From contig QGHH01000001.1 in the NCBI GenBank assembly GCA_003640645.1, forward strand, positions 304,186 to 368,185: a stretch of DNA of 64,000 nucleotides. The letters run 5' to 3'. Positions 8,915 through 18,509 of the stretch are shown piece after piece. The stretch comes from Fredinandcohnia aciditolerans (lineage in GTDB: Bacteria; Bacillota; Bacilli; Bacillales; Bacillaceae_L). The position numbers were made by a program, and so were the translations under genes. Positions within the stretch are counted from its first letter, which is position 1. Every line of letters begins with the position of its first letter. Below the pieces are notes generated by a model. That model had not been told where the DNA came from. It did not search any database and was given only the letters and a program-made list of their open reading frames with translations.

Positions 8915-8935
8915 AATTCAAGGAGGTATTTGTTT

Positions 8936-11071
8936 ATGATTTGTCAAGCATGTAATCAAAATGAAGCTACTGTTCAATTACATCTACAACTTAACCAAGA
9001 AAAGCGACAAATTCAACTTTGCAGTGAGTGTTATGCGAAGGAGAAGAACAACATGAAAATACCTTCAGGATTGAACGGTTTCCCTAATTTCACATTTGAT
9101 GACCTATTTAAAGGCAATGCCTTTAGTCAACAAAATGGAATCAACCAACAACAAACACAAACAAAACACGGTGGAAATGGCGGAGGTCTTCTCGATCAAT
9201 TTGGACGTAACCTTACTCAAATGGCGAAAGCTGGACTAATTGATCCAGTGATTGGCCGTGATGAGGAAATCCAACGTGTTATTGAAATATTAAACCGCCG
9301 TAATAAAAATAACCCCGTTCTAATTGGGGAACCGGGTGTAGGTAAAACTGCAATTGCAGAAGGATTAGCCCTACTTATCGCTGAAGGAAAAGCACCTAAC
9401 AAGCTTTCAAATAAACAGGTTTATTTACTAGATGTCGCATCATTAGTTGCAAACACTGGTATTCGTGGTCAATTTGAAGAGCGTATGAAACAATTAATTG
9501 CGGAGCTTCAAAAACGTAAAAATATTATTTTATTTATCGATGAAATTCACCTATTAGTTGGTGCAGGATCTGCAGAAGGGTCAATGGATGCAGGAAATAT
9601 ATTAAAACCAGCTCTTGCTCGTGGTGAGCTTCAAGTGGTCGGTGCCACGACTCTAAAAGAATATCGAGAAATTGAAAAAGACGCTGCACTCGAGCGCCGC
9701 TTCCAACCTGTTACTGTGGAGGAACCATCGATTGATGAAGCAATTCAGATTCTTGAAGGAATAAAAGGGAAGTATGAAGATTTCCATGGTGTAAAATATT
9801 CAGACGAAGCAATCCTTGCATGTGTGACATTATCACACCGCTATATTCAGGATCGATTTTTACCAGACAAAGCTATTGACTTACTTGATGAAGCAGGGTC
9901 AAAAATGAACCTTGTATCAGGTGGAACAAATCCAAAAAATATTGAAGAAGAGCTTTCAAAAATTGCAGCGGAAAAAGAAAAAGCTGCTGGAGAAGAAAAT
10001 TATGAATTAGCAGCAAAACTAAGACATCAAGAAATTCTGCTTGAAAAACAATTAAATAATCCAGAAAACAATGAAAAGCATGTAATTGATGTCGAAAACA
10101 TTCAACAAATTATTGAAAAGAAAACCGGTATTCCTGTTGGTAAGCTACAAGAAAATGAACAACAAAAGATGAAGCAACTTGCAGAGAATCTTGCCAAAAA
10201 AGTAATTGGTCAAAATGAAGCAGTATCAAAGGTTGCGAAAGCAGTACGTCGCAGTCGTGCTGGTTTGAAGGCTAAAAATCGCCCTATTGGTTCCTTCCTC
10301 TTCGTTGGACCAACGGGGGTAGGTAAAACAGAATTAACGAAGACACTTGCTGAGGAGCTCTTCGGCTCAAAGGATGCGATGATTAGACTCGATATGAGTG
10401 AGTATATGGAGAAACACTCAGTGTCTAAAATCATCGGTTCACCTCCTGGATATGTCGGCCATGAGGAAGCTGGACAACTAACCGAAAAAGTACGTCGTAA
10501 TCCTTATAGCATCATCCTTTTAGACGAAATTGAAAAGGCACATCCAGATGTTCAACATATGTTCCTACAAATATTAGAGGATGGTCGTTTAACAGATAGC
10601 CAAGGCCGTACTGTAAGTTTCAAAGAGACAGTCATTATCATGACAAGTAATGCCGGAGTTGGCGCTCCTAAGAAAATTACGGTCGGCTTTGAAAAGGCTG
10701 AAACAGATGCCTACAAGGAATCATCAATCCTTGAGTCACTTGGTTCCTTCTTCAAGCCTGAGTTCTTAAACAGATTTGATGCAATCATCGAATTCAAACA
10801 GCTTGAAAAAGAGCATCTGTTAAAAATTGTCGACTTAATGTTACATGATCTTGAAGCAACTCTTAAAGAACAAGAAGTAACTATGTCTGTTGACGACGAA
10901 GCGAAACAAAAATTAGCTGAGCTTGGTTACCACCCAGCATTTGGTGCACGTCCATTACGCCGTGTTATCCAAGAACAGCTTGAAGACCAAATTACTGATA
11001 TTCTTTTAGAAAATGAGGAGCAAACAAGCTTGAATGTAACAGTTGAAAAAAATAAAATTGTTGTAAAATAA
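8936..11071 (+). CDS. clpE: ATP-dependent Clp protease ATP-binding subunit ClpE
   Basis: 711 aa from ATG 8936 (AGGAGGT 8 nt upstream). The N-terminal zinc finger with paired CxxC motifs (CQACNQ and CSECYA) distinguishes ClpE from ClpC. AAA+ domain 1 has GEPGVGKT and LFIDEIHLL; a UVR-type coiled coil ([15 protein letters not shown]) links to AAA+ domain 2 with GPTGVGKT and [13 protein letters not shown]. ClpE unfolds proteins for ClpP, helps disaggregate proteins after heat shock, and in B. subtilis accelerates CtsR removal. The upstream CtsR boxes match this class III regulation. A strong terminator follows. Confidence 0.97.
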   Translation: MICQACNQNEATVQLHLQLNQEKRQIQLCSECYAKEKNNMKIPSGLNGFPNFTFDDLFKGNAFSQQNGINQQQTQTKHGGNGGGLLDQFGRNLTQMAKAGLIDPVIGRDEEIQRVIEILNRRNKNNPVLIGEPGVGKTAIAEGLALLIAEGKAPNKLSNKQVYLLDVASLVANTGIRGQFEERMKQLIAELQKRKNIILFIDEIHLLVGAGSAEGSMDAGNILKPALARGELQVVGATTLKEYREIEKDAALERRFQPVTVEEPSIDEAIQILEGIKGKYEDFHGVKYSDEAILACVTLSHRYIQDRFLPDKAIDLLDEAGSKMNLVSGGTNPKNIEEELSKIAAEKEKAAGEENYELAAKLRHQEILLEKQLNNPENNEKHVIDVENIQQIIEKKTGIPVGKLQENEQQKMKQLAENLAKKVIGQNEAVSKVAKAVRRSRAGLKAKNRPIGSFLFVGPTGVGKTELTKTLAEELFGSKDAMIRLDMSEYMEKHSVSKIIGSPPGYVGHEEAGQLTEKVRRNPYSIILLDEIEKAHPDVQHMFLQILEDGRLTDSQGRTVSFKETVIIMTSNAGVGAPKKITVGFEKAETDAYKESSILESLGSFFKPEFLNRFDAIIEFKQLEKEHLLKIVDLMLHDLEATLKEQEVTMSVDDEAKQKLAELGYHPAFGARPLRRVIQEQLEDQITDILLENEEQTSLNVTVEKNKIVVK

Positions 11072-11079
11072 TTTCCCAT

Positions 11080-11114
11080 AAAAAATGCAGAGCCCAAAAA
11101 GCTCTGCATTTTTT
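11080..11114 (+). terminator. Rho-independent terminator after clpE (bidirectional)
   Basis: A 14-bp stem (AAAAAATGCAGAGC / GCTCTGCATTTTTT) with a 7-nt loop; it also ends the convergent exporter gene. Confidence 0.9.
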
Positions 11115-12093
11115 ATATCGATTTTGTCTCCAAGTCGGTGACTTTAACAGGTGTCTTTCGATTTGAGAACAGACTGTGCAGCACCATTCCTCCAGCAATC
11201 ATGAGGAGACCAACAAAGGAATACATCGTTGGCATTGGTGCACTTAATAAAAGGACCTCACCAAATATGACAAAAATAATCTGAGTAGCTTGGGTTGCTT
11301 CTACAGCAGCAAGTTTACTTTGATCATGTTTAACAAGCTCTGTCGCAAAAAAGAAAAGCACTGTTGCGATAATCCCAGAGGAAATCCCTACAATAAAGGA
11401 CTGAAACACCTGGTCCTTACTTGGAAGTCCAACTGTAGCACCCCCGATTCCAGCAATGACAAGCCAAAATGGGGTCGATGCCAGTGTCATTCCAAGCACG
11501 CGTTGAAACGTATCAAAGTTATTTTTACAATGCTCCATCATTTTTCTGTTACCTAATGGATACGCAAAAGCTGCCACCACAACTGGAAGAATACCCACGA
11601 GAAACATCTCTATCCCAATGCCTTCGACAGCTGCCTGAAGCTGGATCAAGATAATCCCAATAAAAATGAAACTAGAAAAAATAAGGCCTTTAACAGGGAT
11701 TTTTTCACGAACCCTTTGCTTCCCATTCTTTGTTTCTATTGTTTTATAGAAAAACGGCACAACGAGTAATCCAGCAATAATCACTAATTGCCAAGTTCCT
11801 GCAACCAACCAACCTGGACCTGATGCAGCTGCAAATGTAAGGGGTGCATAAAACAATCCAAACCCAATCGTGCTCCATAATATCCATGTAACAGGATTTG
11901 TTTTTAGCTCATGTAGTAGTTCCTTCAAATTTCCTCTAATGAGCACAATCCCAATTAAAAATGGCACCATAAAAAAATAGCGCAATGAAGAGCTCCACAG
12001 CCAACTACCACCTGAAAGTTCCATCGATCGATTTAGAATAAAAGTAACTGCAAAAAATAGTGATGAAACAATTCCAATGAGTATTGCTTTCAT
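11113..12093 (-). CDS. Multidrug resistance efflux transporter family (DMT superfamily) protein
   Basis: 326 aa with about ten transmembrane helices arranged as two EamA-like halves. Features include the N-terminal SLFFAVTFILNRSMELSGGSW and the mid-protein AAASGPGWLVAGTWQLVIIAG. This pattern matches the Firmicutes family named 'multidrug resistance efflux transporter'; the drug link is by name only. It appears to be the second gene of a unit with the upstream GNAT acetyltransferase, 14 nt away. It could equally export a metabolite. Confidence 0.75.
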   Translation of the reverse strand: MKAILIGIVSSLFFAVTFILNRSMELSGGSWLWSSSLRYFFMVPFLIGIVLIRGNLKELLHELKTNPVTWILWSTIGFGLFYAPLTFAAASGPGWLVAGTWQLVIIAGLLVVPFFYKTIETKNGKQRVREKIPVKGLIFSSFIFIGIILIQLQAAVEGIGIEMFLVGILPVVVAAFAYPLGNRKMMEHCKNNFDTFQRVLGMTLASTPFWLVIAGIGGATVGLPSKDQVFQSFIVGISSGIIATVLFFFATELVKHDQSKLAAVEATQATQIIFVIFGEVLLLSAPMPTMYSFVGLLMIAGGMVLHSLFSNRKTPVKVTDLETKSI

Positions 12094-12107
12094 TCATTTA
12101 CTCCTTC

Positions 12108-12572
12108 CTACACCTTAAAACAATAAACATCTTCGTCCACAAACCCCTTTATGATTTCACCTGTTTTCGTAAATCCGGCTTCTGTATAAATATGGATTGC
12201 AGCTTTGTTAGTTGGAATAACTGACAAGTAAATCTCATCACAATAGGGCAATGTCCTTATCATCTCCGCAATAATTTCCTTTACTGCCGCTGTACCATAG
12301 CCTTTTCCTTGAAATTTATAATCAATCATTATCCTACATAGTTCAAACCGATTTCGTTCATTATCTAATCCGAACATCGTAAATCCAATTAATTGTGTCC
12401 CTTCATAAATTGCCTTTGTTACCCAATCTGGTTGGACTTTTGCCTGGGCAAGTGAAAATACATTTGAAGCAACCCATTTTTCAAATAAAGCAAACTCTTT
12501 ATCCTCAGATTTCAATTGAATGACATCCAGTAAATTTTCCATCGTGACATCACGTAAAATGATTTTTTTCAA
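12108..12572 (-). CDS. GNAT family N-acetyltransferase
   Basis: 154 aa with the GNAT fold. The acetyl-CoA binding loop is YKFQGKGYGTAAVKEII (R/QxxGxG/A), and the C-terminal NKAAIHIYTEAGF motif is typical. Overall it looks like polyamine acetyltransferases of the BltD/PaiA/SpeG type, but the substrate is not determined. The start is TTG behind GGGAGGG. It lies just upstream of a DMT-type exporter, echoing the blt-bltD pairing of exporter and acetyltransferase in B. subtilis; that parallel is inference. Confidence 0.8.
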   Translation of the reverse strand: MKKIILRDVTMENLLDVIQLKSEDKEFALFEKWVASNVFSLAQAKVQPDWVTKAIYEGTQLIGFTMFGLDNERNRFELCRIMIDYKFQGKGYGTAAVKEIIAEMIRTLPYCDEIYLSVIPTNKAAIHIYTEAGFTKTGEIIKGFVDEDVYCFKV

Positions 12573-12631
12573 TTACCCTCCCCCACTTTACAATTGGTTT
12601 GACACTCAATTGATGCGAATATTCTAATAAT

Positions 12632-13504
12632 TCATTTTATCATAAAGACTTGCTCTGCTTTCACATTAAATCCTTCTTTTTCTAATAATTCCCGTAAAAT
12701 ATTATTCGACATTGAAATATTGGCTGCAGTTCTTACCACAGGTTGACTAGTTATTTTGTAAACCATACTTAGTAGATTTCTAATAATGTCCTCTTTCAAT
12801 AGATGCGAAGGCTCGGCCTCACATTGAAATAGAACGATAGATTGAAGTCTACCTTCCTCATTAAATAGCCTTTTAAAGATTGCATAACCGACGACATTCT
12901 TGTTCTCATCTAAGGCTAGTATTGATTCTCCATCACGTGCATTGTTCCACTGCGTCTGCCACGGCACAAGTGCTTTATAAAACGGCGCTTGTATGGCGTC
13001 AATTGGAATCCCTTTTTTATAAGTGTAACAGTGATTATCTGATAAAAATGCATCCTTTGACAATTCACCTGTATGTTGGAGGTGAACTAACTCATCTACA
13101 ATTTTATAACCGACCTTTTCGTATAAAGAGATAGCTTTCACATTTTCTTTCACAGCCTCGAGCGTAGCAACTTCTACACCTTCCACTTCATAGATTGCTA
13201 GCACAGCCTCAATCAGCTTTTTGCCGACGCCCTTACCTCTGTATTCAGGGTCAACACCTGTTCCACCATTCCAAGAAACCTTCTTACCATTAATAAGGCG
13301 AATGCCGTTTAGTATAATTCCTACTGGTCGCTCATCATCATATGCAATTACAGATAAACTTGGAGAAAGCCCTTCCAAAATTAATCGTCTTGTAAAAAAA
13401 TCGACTGTTGTCGTCATATCAAAATAGTATCCTTCAAATCCTTTATTCCATGCAACTACTGCATCCTCAAGTGTACATTGGGACAAGCGCTTTATTGTGA
13501 TCAT
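12632..13504 (-). CDS. Two-domain GNAT family N-acetyltransferase
   Basis: 290 aa. Residues about 1-150 form a complete GNAT domain with YRGKGVGKKLIEAVL as the acetyl-CoA loop and NVKAISLYEKVGY as the C-terminal motif. The second half (about 165-290) looks like a degenerate GNAT repeat lacking a clear acetyl-CoA loop. ATG follows AGAGGCG. Substrate unknown. It is followed by the smaller GNAT gene after 59 nt on the same strand. Confidence 0.8.
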   Translation of the reverse strand: MITIKRLSQCTLEDAVVAWNKGFEGYYFDMTTTVDFFTRRLILEGLSPSLSVIAYDDERPVGIILNGIRLINGKKVSWNGGTGVDPEYRGKGVGKKLIEAVLAIYEVEGVEVATLEAVKENVKAISLYEKVGYKIVDELVHLQHTGELSKDAFLSDNHCYTYKKGIPIDAIQAPFYKALVPWQTQWNNARDGESILALDENKNVVGYAIFKRLFNEEGRLQSIVLFQCEAEPSHLLKEDIIRNLLSMVYKITSQPVVRTAANISMSNNILRELLEKEGFNVKAEQVFMIK

Positions 13505-13639
13505 GATTTTTATCGCCTCTTCCTTAAAAAGTAATTTAGTCGATTTATTTAACCATATTTTTGCTTAGGCTACAAGTAATTTTTGGAAGTGTGTCATCTA
13601 CCACTTTACTAACTCATATACATTAATGAGGTGGAAAAC

Positions 13640-13939
13640 ATGTCCATTATTCCAAGAATTTTCTTAACCCTGTCCTTTTTCTTATTATTTATTAATGGTT
13701 CAGCATTAGGATTTATTTTGTATAATGAGAGGTTTAATACTTTATTTGGGTATGGCTTTTTTATCTTTACTTGTCTAGTGGGGGCTGTATTTGCGTCGAT
13801 TGCTGAGGAACCAGGTTCGACAAAGAGGTTTTATTGTAGATATTGTTTCTATGGAAACTTATTTGTTATTGTTTTCCCGCTCTATTTTCATTGGGTAGCG
13901 GACTCCGTCTTCCCAGTAGTAATCGAAACGCTTCTTTAA
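13640..13939 (+). CDS. Small membrane protein, 99 aa
   Basis: The ATG at 13640 follows GAGGTGGAAAAC; a GTG nine bases upstream lies inside that ribosome site. Three to four hydrophobic segments are visible (IFLTLSFFLLFINGSALGF, FGYGFFIFTCLVGAVFASI and a C-terminal FVIVFPLYFHWVADSVF), with a short basic loop containing FYCRYCFYGN. No family recognised. It stands alone between convergent genes and has its own terminator. Confidence 0.65.
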   Translation: MSIIPRIFLTLSFFLLFINGSALGFILYNERFNTLFGYGFFIFTCLVGAVFASIAEEPGSTKRFYCRYCFYGNLFVIVFPLYFHWVADSVFPVVIETLL

Positions 13940-13940
13940 C

Positions 13941-13975
13941 AAAAAAGTGCCACAATGGATGTGACACTTTTTCTG
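13941..13975 (+). terminator. Bidirectional terminator
   Basis: AAAAAGTGCCACA / TGTGACACTTTTT stem with one mismatch and a short loop, between the small membrane protein gene and convergent map. Confidence 0.75.
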
Positions 13976-13978
13976 TGA

Positions 13979-14731
13979 TTATGCATCTTGGTCGGTTAAA
14001 ATTAGAGGGCCATCTTGTGTAATTGCAAGTGTATGTTCGTATTGTGCGGAAAGGCTGCCATCAATTGTACGCGCCGTCCATCCATTTTTATCCATGGTTG
14101 TTTGCCATTTTCCGACGTTTACCATTGGTTCGATTGTAAAAACCATTCCTTCTTTTAAGCGCAATCCTTTGTTTGGAAGACCATAGTGTAACACTTGTGG
14201 CTCCTCATGCATCGTTGGTCCGATTCCATGTCCGATAAAGTCACGAACAACTGAAAATCCTTCACCTTCAGTATAAGACTGAATAGCGTGACCAATGTCC
14301 CCAAGACGGTTGCCGATTACCGCTTGTTCAATTCCCTTGTACATTGCCGTCTTTGTAACATCGAGTAACTTAGCTGCCTTTGGTGATATTTCACCAACCC
14401 CATAAGACCATGCAGAATCTGCAAGTGCGCCCCCAAGGTTAACGACCATATCAATTGTAACAATATCACCATTCATCAATGGTTTCTTTCTAGGAAACCC
14501 ATGACAAATTTCATCGTTAATTGATGCACATGTAGCATATTTGTAGCCCTTGTAGCCTTTTTGTTCAGGCGTGGCACCATTTTTCTTAATAAAGTCCTCA
14601 GCAAAGCTGTCGATCTCAAGACTTGTGATTCCAGGCTGAATCATTTTTGCAATTTCCTTATGACAAGCAGCTAGAATTTGGCCCGCTTCACGCATTAATT
14701 CAATTTCTCTTTTTGTCTTTAAATGAATCAT
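13979..14731 (-). CDS. map: Type I methionine aminopeptidase
   Basis: 250 aa, the usual length for bacterial type I enzymes. It removes the N-terminal methionine from nascent proteins, using a dinuclear metal centre. Metal ligands are in TIDMVVNLGGALADSAWSYG (first aspartates), GHGIGPTMHEEPQVLH (histidine), FTIEPMV (glutamate) and AQYEHTLAI (final glutamate). ATG is preceded by TTGAGGG. It is not next to secY/adk, so this is likely the second, stand-alone map paralogue seen in Bacillus. Confidence 0.93.
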   Translation of the reverse strand: MIHLKTKREIELMREAGQILAACHKEIAKMIQPGITSLEIDSFAEDFIKKNGATPEQKGYKGYKYATCASINDEICHGFPRKKPLMNGDIVTIDMVVNLGGALADSAWSYGVGEISPKAAKLLDVTKTAMYKGIEQAVIGNRLGDIGHAIQSYTEGEGFSVVRDFIGHGIGPTMHEEPQVLHYGLPNKGLRLKEGMVFTIEPMVNVGKWQTTMDKNGWTARTIDGSLSAQYEHTLAITQDGPLILTDQDA

Positions 14732-14837
14732 GAAAACACCCTCAATTTCAGTTTGATGTTTTTATTATATCCTTAATTCATACCTTTTGCATAACATACA
14801 ACTTAATTTGAAAAATTTGAAAAAATAGCACAGAAAA

Positions 14838-14859
14838 GACTGTGGAATTCTCCACAGTC
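14838..14859 (-). terminator. Terminator after the M3 oligopeptidase gene
   Basis: Perfect 9-bp inverted repeat (GACTGTGGA / TCCACAGTC) with a 4-nt loop, followed on the minus strand by TTTTCTG. Confidence 0.7.
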
Positions 14860-14869
14860 CCCCTGCCAT

Positions 14870-16564
14870 TTATAATGTTTTGTCGTCTACACTATTTAGC
14901 CACGCTTCAATTTCACCAACAACAGATTCTACAGTTCCCTCTTCGAATGGAGATAATAGGTTTGCAACCTTCACTAATTCAGTGAAAGGCTTGCTTCCAC
15001 CTTGTTTACATAGGTGAAGATAATCCGCCCACGCTGCCTCATGGTTTTCTCTAGATTTTTTCCAGAATTGGAATGCACAAATTTGAGCTAATGTATAATC
15101 AATATAATAAAAGGCAGTTGTGTAAATATGTCCTTGACGCTGCCAAAAACCACCTTCTTCTAAGTACTGATTACCATCATAATCACGTAGTGGCATATAC
15201 TTTTTCTCAATTTCTCTCCAAGCATTATTGCGTTCAGCAGGTGTTAATTCAGGATTTTCATAAACAAAATGTTGGAATTCATCTACTGCTACACCATATG
15301 GTAAGAATAATAACGCCTCACTTAAATGAGAAAACTTGTATTTTTCTGTATCTTCTTTGAAGAATAATTCCATCCATGGCCATGTGAAGAATTCCATGCT
15401 CATTGAATGAATTTCTGCAGCCTCATATGTTGGCCAGTTGTATTCAGGAACCTCGTAATGTCTACTTGAGTATACCTGGAACGCGTGTCCAGCCTCATGT
15501 GTCAGTACATCAATATCCCCTGATGTTCCATTGAAGTTTGAGAAGATATACGGAGCTTGATAATCGCTAATGTACGTACAGTAACCGCCACTAGCTTTCC
15601 CTTTCTTGGCAACAAGGTCCATTAAATTCGTATCAATCATATAATTGAAGAATTCTTTTGTTTCTTCAGAAAGTTCCTCATACATTTTCTTTCCATTTTC
15701 AATAATCCACTCAGGGTCACCCTTTGGAACTGCATTTCCGGATTTAAAGCTGAATGACTCATCATAATATTTTAAGCTTTCAATTCCAATACGTGCAGCT
15801 TGACGCTCACGAAGCTTTACAGCTAGCGGAACAATATGCTCTTTCACTTGTTTTCTGAAGTTAGCAACCATTTCCGCATTGTAATCTGTTCTTGATAATC
15901 TCACATAAGCTAACTCTACAAAGTTATTAAATCCTAGCTTTTGTGCAATTCGTGTGCGTACCTTTACAAGCTGATCATATATCTCATCGAATTTCTCTTG
16001 GTGCTCTTGGTAAAATGCAAATCGCACTTCATTCGCTTTTTTACGCATAGTTCTGTCTTTCGATTCAGCAAATGGCTGTAACTGCGCTAATGTACGTTCT
16101 TCTCCCTCAAACATAATTTTCGCTGAAGCCACAAGCTTCGTATAATCAGAAGAAAGCTTGTTTTCTAATTGAAGGTCCTCCACAACTTCTGGAGAGAAAG
16201 TTTTTATTTGTGTTTCAGCAAAATCAAATAGCTGTTTGCCCCATTTGTTTTCTAATTCCGTACGGAATTTAGAATCAACAAGAGCTTCATAGTATTTCGT
16301 TGTTAAGCCTTGAACTAATGGCTGTATTTCATCAAGATAATCTTGTTCATTTTTGTAGAATTCATCATTTGTATCAACCGTATGCCTGATATAGCAAAGG
16401 TTAAAAGCTGTATCAACTGTTCGTTGAATAGCAATGATTTCTTTCATCGCTTCATCTTGTTGGGTAGGATTAGCAGCATTTTTAAATTTTTCGAGCGCCA
16501 CATTAAATGTTTGCTCCAATTCATCCATGTTCGGTCGGTCATACTTAAAGTCATTAAAATTCAT
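14870..16564 (-). CDS. M3 family oligoendopeptidase (PepF type)
   Basis: 564 aa, no signal peptide, hence cytoplasmic. The zinc site is HEAGH within DVLTHEAGHAFQVYSSRH (about residue 355), with the third ligand in EIHSMSMEFFTWPW. The C-terminal helical domain contains the substrate-binding tyrosines (YYIDYTLAQICAFQFW). M3 oligopeptidases clip peptides of roughly 5-20 residues in peptide turnover. ATG follows AAGGGGAAC. The 564-residue length fits the shorter 'M3 family oligoendopeptidase' group rather than 600-residue PepF. Confidence 0.9.
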   Translation of the reverse strand: MNFNDFKYDRPNMDELEQTFNVALEKFKNAANPTQQDEAMKEIIAIQRTVDTAFNLCYIRHTVDTNDEFYKNEQDYLDEIQPLVQGLTTKYYEALVDSKFRTELENKWGKQLFDFAETQIKTFSPEVVEDLQLENKLSSDYTKLVASAKIMFEGEERTLAQLQPFAESKDRTMRKKANEVRFAFYQEHQEKFDEIYDQLVKVRTRIAQKLGFNNFVELAYVRLSRTDYNAEMVANFRKQVKEHIVPLAVKLRERQAARIGIESLKYYDESFSFKSGNAVPKGDPEWIIENGKKMYEELSEETKEFFNYMIDTNLMDLVAKKGKASGGYCTYISDYQAPYIFSNFNGTSGDIDVLTHEAGHAFQVYSSRHYEVPEYNWPTYEAAEIHSMSMEFFTWPWMELFFKEDTEKYKFSHLSEALLFLPYGVAVDEFQHFVYENPELTPAERNNAWREIEKKYMPLRDYDGNQYLEEGGFWQRQGHIYTTAFYYIDYTLAQICAFQFWKKSRENHEAAWADYLHLCKQGGSKPFTELVKVANLLSPFEEGTVESVVGEIEAWLNSVDDKTL

Positions 16565-16678
16565 AGAAGGTTCCCCTTTTCAATAAGAGATTCGTATATA
16601 TGTATACTCTTACATTGTAAACCACCTCTACATATATTTGCCACTACGAAATATTCGATATTAAATGATAAGTTTCGC

Positions 16679-16705
16679 TAAATAATCTAGTAAGTTTGTC
16701 GATAA
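16679..16705 (+). promoter_or_regulatory. SigD (flagellar) promoter of motAB
   Basis: TAAA (16679-16682), a 15-nt spacer, then GTCGATAA (16698-16705) matches the Bacillus SigD consensus TAAA-N15-GCCGATAA with one mismatch. The start codon of motA is 73 nt downstream. Motility genes are the expected SigD regulon. Confidence 0.8.
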
Positions 16706-16777
16706 AAATAGTAGAATGTTATATACACAATTATAAACAACTTTGGTTGTTGCGTATGAAAGTATAGGTGATATTAA

Positions 16778-17569
16778 TTGGATAAATCGTCATTAATAGG
16801 TGTAATACTTGGTTTAATTGCCGTCTTTATAGGTATGGTTTTAAAAGGAGTTCCAATGACAGCTTTGATAAACCCCGCTGCATTTTTGATTATTATTCTA
16901 GGGACGATTGCAGCAGTAACGATTGCTTTTCCTTCCAGCGAATTAAAAAGAGTACCACAATTATTTGGGATCCTTTTTAAAGAAAAAAAGCTGTTAGGTG
17001 TCGAAGAATTAATTCCAATGTTCTCAAACTGGGCAACGATCGCTCGTAAAGAAGGGCTATTGGCACTTGAAGTCAAAGTTGCTGAAGTGGACGATCCCTT
17101 CTTAAAAAACGGTTTAAGCATGGCGGTTGATGGACAAAGTGCTGAATTTATTCGCGATGTGATGACAGAAGAATTAGAAGCTATGGAAGACCGCCATTTA
17201 TCTGGCGCTTCGATTTTCTCCCAAGCAGGAACATATGCCCCAACACTCGGGGTATTGGGGGCTGTTGTAGGACTGATTGCTGCATTAGGCCATATGGATG
17301 ATACAAATGCACTTGGGGAAGCTATTGCAGCTGCGTTCGTTGCAACTTTATTAGGGATTTTCACAGGTTATGTACTATGGCATCCTTTCGCAAATAAATT
17401 AAAACAGAAATCAAAGCAGGAAATAAAAATAAAAGAAGTCATGATTGAAGGCGTTTTGTCAGTCCTTGAAGGTCAATCACCTCGCGCAATTGAACAAAAA
17501 CTTTCAATGTACCTGTCTAACAAAGACCGTGAAAAGGTTTTGACTGAAGGTGAAATGATAGATGGCTAG
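16778..17569 (+). CDS. motA: Flagellar motor stator protein MotA
   Basis: 263 aa with four transmembrane segments. The N-terminus MDKSSLIGVILGL and the conserved GLSMAVDGQSAEFIRDVMTE cytoplasmic loop closely follow B. subtilis MotA rather than the Na+-type MotP. MotA and MotB form the proton-driven stator around the flagellar rotor. The start codon is TTG at 16778 behind AGGTGAT. motA overlaps motB by 8 nt, and a SigD promoter lies upstream. Confidence 0.95.
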   Translation: MDKSSLIGVILGLIAVFIGMVLKGVPMTALINPAAFLIIILGTIAAVTIAFPSSELKRVPQLFGILFKEKKLLGVEELIPMFSNWATIARKEGLLALEVKVAEVDDPFLKNGLSMAVDGQSAEFIRDVMTEELEAMEDRHLSGASIFSQAGTYAPTLGVLGAVVGLIAALGHMDDTNALGEAIAAAFVATLLGIFTGYVLWHPFANKLKQKSKQEIKIKEVMIEGVLSVLEGQSPRAIEQKLSMYLSNKDREKVLTEGEMIDG

Positions 17570-18308
17570 AAAAAGACGAAAGAAAAAACACGATGAGCAC
17601 ATGGATGAATCATGGCTGGTACCTTATGCGGATATTTTGACATTGTTGCTCGCATTGTTTATCGTTCTCTTTGCTGCAAGCAATGTAGACGCGAAGAAAT
17701 TCAATTCGCTCCGCAGCTCTTTCAATAACATTTTTATAGGTGGTACCTCTGTATTAGAATACGAAAGTCCGACACCAGTTGAAATTGATACAGTTGCAAT
17801 CCAAAATGATAAAGAAAAAGAAAGAGAAAAACAAGAACAAGAAGAATTGAAAGAATTGCAAAAGAAAATTAACGGTTATATCAACGAGAGTGGTTTAGAT
17901 TTAAGTCTTAAAACGCGCTTAACGGAAGAAGGTTTGCTAGTTACCATTCAGGATGGTGCATTCTTTAATCCTGCAAGTGCAAAGGTTCGTGCAGAGGATA
18001 TTAAAATTGCAAGGGAAATTTCTGAGCTGTTAGTTATGGATTCCCCTCGCAATATCATAGTAAGTGGACATACAGATACTGTCCCTATAAATAATCATGA
18101 GTTTCAAAGCAACTGGCATTTAAGCGTCATGCGTTCTGTTAATTTTATGAGTATTTTATTAGAGAATGAAAAGCTTGATCCAAGCCGTTTCAGCGCTCGC
18201 GGCCTTGGTGAATATGAGCCCGTTGCGACAAATGACACACCAGAAGGTCGTAGTCTAAACCGTCGTGTTGAAATATTAATCCTGCCAAATGGTGTAGAAC
18301 AAGAATAA
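17562..18308 (+). CDS. motB: Flagellar motor stator protein MotB
   Basis: 248 aa. A basic N-terminus precedes one transmembrane helix (PYADILTLLLALFIVLFAAS) holding the conserved proton-binding aspartate. A charged plug/linker follows, then the C-terminal OmpA-like peptidoglycan-binding domain (IIVSGHTDTVPI, QSNWHLSVMRSVNFM, LNRRVEILI). MotB anchors the MotA stator to the wall. It overlaps motA, so translation is coupled. A copy of an intergenic repeat directly follows it. Confidence 0.95.
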   Translation: MARKRRKKKHDEHMDESWLVPYADILTLLLALFIVLFAASNVDAKKFNSLRSSFNNIFIGGTSVLEYESPTPVEIDTVAIQNDKEKEREKQEQEELKELQKKINGYINESGLDLSLKTRLTEEGLLVTIQDGAFFNPASAKVRAEDIKIAREISELLVMDSPRNIIVSGHTDTVPINNHEFQSNWHLSVMRSVNFMSILLENEKLDPSRFSARGLGEYEPVATNDTPEGRSLNRRVEILILPNGVEQE

Positions 18309-18310
18309 AT

Positions 18311-18468
18311 GCTCAAGTGCCTTTAACAGCTCTGACAAGAGGTGGGACCCTGATGAGGACGTTCAAAAATAAGCTAAGCATATGTTCTACCTGAATTACT
18401 CTCGTACATTTCTTCTTCCGCAGCAGGTAGAGTAAAGTGACCACTAAGGGCTAGGTGTTTGAGCTGGA
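18311..18468. repeat. Dispersed intergenic repeat (AAGCGCC...GGGCTAGGCGCT type), copy 1
   Basis: The left end, AAGTGCCTTTAACAGCTCT then GACAAG, and the right end, AAGGGCTAGGTGTTTGAG, match the two ends of the reverse complement of the copy at 38.94 kb (AAGCGCCTTGATAGTCC, GACAAG ... GGACTAGGCGCTG). The interior is unrelated except for possible stem pairing (TCTACCTG with CAGGTAGA). It resembles, from memory, an intergenic element common in Bacillaceae genomes. A terminator follows. Confidence 0.55.
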
Positions 18469-18478
18469 TTACCATAAA

Positions 18479-18507
18479 AAAACCCACGGACCATATCCGT
18501 GGGTTTT
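18479..18507 (+). terminator. Bidirectional terminator between motB and the 5'-nucleotidase gene
   Basis: 12-bp stem AAAACCCACGGA / TCCGTGGGTTTT with a 5-nt loop and A/T flanks on both sides. Confidence 0.85.
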
Positions 18508-18509
18508 CA

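Noticed and set aside
16774-17364. 196-aa minus-strand open frame
   Set aside because: Fully antisense to motA, without a start signal; a shadow of a real gene.
18350-18372. CTGATGAG, the start of a hammerhead ribozyme core
   Set aside because: No stem II followed by GAAA and no closing strands were found; the stretch is the interior of the dispersed repeat.
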